Origin: Salvator merianae
Lineage: Eukaryota; Chordata; Lepidosauria; Squamata; Teiidae
Reading direction: 5' to 3'
DNA: 64,000 nucleotides
Assembly: GCA_003586115.2 (NCBI GenBank)
Contig: QVOM02000101.1
Location: 25,276,512-25,340,511, forward strand
This document shows, one piece after another, positions 61,876 through 64,000 of this stretch; positions within the stretch are counted from its first letter, which is position 1; every line of letters begins with the position of its first letter. Made by a program: the position numbers and the translations under genes. Below the pieces are notes generated by a model. The model did not search any database, had not been told where the DNA came from, and worked only from the letters and a program-made list of their open reading frames with translations.

Positions 61876-63120
61876 CTATAGCCTCTTTAACTTTTCTTTT
61901 GCTTTTGACATATCCCCAAAACCCCTTTTATTGTTTTTAGTCTCTCTTGCAAGCCTCAATTTATTTCCAGCTTTAGCTTTTCTGATATTTGCCCTGCAGT
62001 TTGTGCAGACTACATTATATTCTTCTTTAGATATATACCCCTCCTTCCATTTCTTGAACATTTCTTTTTTCCTCTTTAGCATGTTTTTAAGTTTTGGGTT
62101 TATCCACCCTGGTCTCTTTAGATGCTTCCCATTCTTCTTTCTTTGAGGAATTGTTAAAGACTGTGCTTCTAGTATTGCATTTCGCAAAGTATCCCATCCT
62201 CCTTGGACATTTCTATCCTTTAGTACATTCAACCACTTTATCCTTCCTACCCTCCTTCTGAGTCCATCAAAATCCACCCGTCTGAAGTCCAACTTTGAAG
62301 TCTGAGTCCTCTCAGGCTTTCCTTCCCTTATTATCCAGAATTTAAGGATAGCATGGTCACTGCCTCCTAAGGTCCCAGAAACTCTGATTTCCTCAACCAT
62401 TTCTTCTCTGTTGGTAAGAATTAGATCGAGGATAGCCAGTCCTCTTGTTTTCTCCTCCACCTTTTGGCAGATGAAGTTGTCAGCAAGAGAGGATAAGAAC
62501 TTATTAGACATGTGACTTTTACCTGAGAGGGATTCCCAACAAATGTCTGGATAGTTAAAATCTCCCATAAGCACTATGTCATGCTTTCTTGAGAGTTTAG
62601 CCATCTGATCTAGAAAGAGAGCATCCATATCTTCTGTTTGTCCAGGGGGCCTATAATAAACTCCTACAATGGTGTCCTTTCTGTTGTTCTCTCCTTGAAT
62701 TCTTACCCAGACAGATTCTACCGGGCTTCCATTCTCTGAAACCTGAATCTCTGAGGAGACAAATGCTTTTTTAACATACAGTGCAATACCCCCTCCTCTT
62801 TTGTTAAGACTGTTTTGCAAAAATAAGTTGTAGCCTTCGATATCCATGTTCCATTCATGTGCATTATCCCACCAGGTTTCCGTAATGCCTATGACATCAT
62901 ATTTATCTTTCTGTGTTAGAATCTCCAGTTCTCCTTTTTTATTTCTCATACTCTGTGCATTGGTGTAGAAGCATTTTAGTTTGTGACTGATACCTCTTAC
63001 AAGCTTGACTCCTCCACTTTCCTTACAAACCTTTTGCTTTTGTCCTTTACTTCTACTTCTGGTAGCAAGAATATCACCTGTATTGATTGACTGAGTATTT
63101 TTCTTTGACTTTTTATTTCC
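61876..63120 (-). pseudogene. CR1 ORF2, endonuclease part
   Basis: An apurinic/apyrimidinic-type endonuclease that would nick the target. From the ATG at 62949: ITETWW (residues 22-27, with metal-binding Glu), VYYRPP (97-102), LMGDFNYPDI (127-136), LDLILTN (174-180) and SDH (197-199) are in the expected order. The frame stays open upstream of 62949 (reads KCFYTNAQSM just before it) and reaches the ORF1 end, so the real start is upstream or non-AUG. After a basic linker (LKRPGWINPKLKNMLKRKKE) the frame ends at 61876, while the neighbouring frame continues into the reverse transcriptase, a single frameshift near 61885-61905. Confidence 0.88.
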
Positions 63121-63134
63121 CTTCCCCTTTTGTT

Positions 63135-64000
63135 TTAGTTTAAAGCTCTCCTGATGAGTGAAGCAAGGCGCTTGCCAAATACATTCTTCCCTGTCTTTGT
63201 AAGGTGCAGCCCATCTCTTGCAAGGAGTCCATCATATAGGTAGTTTTCTCCATGGTTCAGAAATCCAAATCCTTGCCAATAGCACCATTGACGTAGCCAA
63301 TTGTTCACCTCAAGAACCCTGTCCCATCTTCTTTTTCCATGACCATCCACAGGAAGGATAGATGAGAAAACTACTTGTGCTCCCAGTTCCTTCACTTTCT
63401 TGCCAAGGTCTTCGAAGTCACTGCAGACGGTTGCAAAGTCCTTTCTTGCAGTGTCATTTGTGCCTACATGTATTAGCAGGAATGGGCAGTAGTCCGTAGG
63501 ACTGAAGAGCCTCGATAAGCTATCAATCACATCTTTGATTTGTGCACCTGGGAGACAGCACACTTCTCGTGAGTTTCTGTCAGGTCTGCAGACAGCTGCC
63601 TCTATTCCTCTCAAAAGGGAATCTCCCACAACCACCACTCTCCTGTTCTTCTTCACAGTACCACTTCTATCTCTCTGTTCAGGAGGTTTCTGGCTGCATA
63701 GTAGAGTGCTCTTTGTGGATAATGTAGTGATATCCTGAGGAATGTCTTCGTTGTTCTCCTGACTGAGGGGCTGGAACCGGTTCTTACGTTGTAAGGGTGC
63801 TGAATATTGCCTAATCTTCCTGCTTCTTTGGGTCACATGCTTCCATCCATCAGCTTCTGCAGGTACAGGAAGATTTTCTTCTATTGCATCATTCCGAAGA
63901 GTTTCCTCAGCTCTATCAAGGAAGTTCTCATCTTCCCTAATCAGCTTCAGTGTGGCCACTTTCTCCTCAAGACTTTTCACTCTTTCTTCCAGGAGAGACA
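63135..64000 (-). CDS. CR1 ORF1 protein, SGNH-hydrolase (esterase) type, 5' partial
   Basis: The frame is intact from the window edge to a TAA at 63135, with no visible lesion; the true start lies beyond 64000. Counting residues from a GTG at 63980: an N-terminal Leu/Glu-rich segment (residues 1-35, likely coiled coil), a basic linker, then the esterase domain: GDSLLRG at 119-125 (nucleophile Ser 121), LPGAQ at 143-147, HVGTND at 161-166 and DGLHLT at 256-261 (Asp and His of the triad). CR1 ORF1 proteins with such an esterase domain are known from turtle, lizard and bird CR1s; the role in retrotransposition is unsettled. It belongs to the same element as ORF2 downstream. Confidence 0.85.
   Translation of the reverse strand, partial: SLLEERVKSLEEKVATLKLIREDENFLDRAEETLRNDAIEENLPVPAEADGWKHVTQRSRKIRQYSAPLQRKNRFQPLSQENNEDIPQDITTLSTKSTLLCSQKPPEQRDRSGTVKKNRRVVVVGDSLLRGIEAAVCRPDRNSREVCCLPGAQIKDVIDSLSRLFSPTDYCPFLLIHVGTNDTARKDFATVCSDFEDLGKKVKELGAQVVFSSILPVDGHGKRRWDRVLEVNNWLRQWCYWQGFGFLNHGENYLYDGLLARDGLHLTKTGKNVFGKRLASLIRRALN

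Larger units (their letters stand above)
60137..64000 (-). mobile_element. CR1 LINE, near full length, cut by window edge
   Basis: Minus strand. Order: ORF1 (63135-64000, continuing off the window), ORF2 with endonuclease (61876-62949 plus an upstream open extension), reverse transcriptase (60845-61849) and C-terminal part (60217-60864), then an 80-bp 3' UTR. The 3' end reads TATGTTTCTATGTTTCTATG, the short tandem repeat typical of CR1 instead of a poly-A tail. No TSD is expected. I count three ORF2 lesions: one frameshift near 61885-61905, one TGA at 61547-61549 where Trp is usual, and one frameshift near the T run 60854-60861. The few lesions suggest a recent copy. Confidence 0.93.

Overview
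The window looks like non-coding vertebrate nuclear DNA, most probably from a squamate reptile (lizard or snake). The clues are a CR1 LINE with reptile-type ORF1 and ORF2, a 5'-truncated L1, L2 and CR1/L3-type fragments, tRNA-derived SINEs resembling Sauria SINEs, long simple repeats, and many short non-autonomous DNA transposons. I found no host protein-coding exon, tRNA or rRNA gene. Apart from the CR1, long open frames are products of low-complexity arrays or lie inside transposons.

Layout. 1-10 kb: mostly unique AT-rich sequence with one palindromic element, a SINE, an L1 3' end with target-site duplication (TSD), a CR1/L3-like relic and an L2 relic. 10-25 kb: a dense cluster of short transposons, some nested, with AAAG/AAGG, GAA and GA/GAAA arrays. 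25-33 kb: more of the same plus two ~1.0-1.2 kb copies of one DNA transposon in opposite orientation (28440-29460 and 31810-32997), each with its own 3-bp TSD. 33-45 kb: unique sequence, a GATA array, a SINE, a hAT-type MITE with a perfect 8-bp TSD and further short transposons. 44.77-45.60 kb: a nearly perfect 830-bp TGAAG array. 45.6-60 kb: unique sequence with scattered transposons, a hAT-type MITE and GATA/AAT/GAA-derived arrays. 60.14-64.0 kb: a CR1 on the minus strand, cut by the window edge, with ORF1 (SGNH esterase) and ORF2 (endonuclease plus reverse transcriptase); I see one nonsense codon and two frameshifts in ORF2.

The most distinctive feature is a set of about sixteen full or partial short elements that start with a GGGCC-type terminus followed by a GCACTTA-like motif and end with its inverse (called 'GGGC elements' below). 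Four copies have perfect 3-bp TSDs (AGT, GAA, ACT, GTA). A second group starts GGCTGCATCC or similar and also shows 3-bp TSDs (CAA, TTT, TGA). This fits a PIF/Harbinger-like, or another 3-bp-TSD, transposase acting in trans; no transposase is encoded here, so the superfamily is inferred. Several AT-rich unrepeated stretches are plausible conserved non-coding elements, but this needs cross-species alignment.
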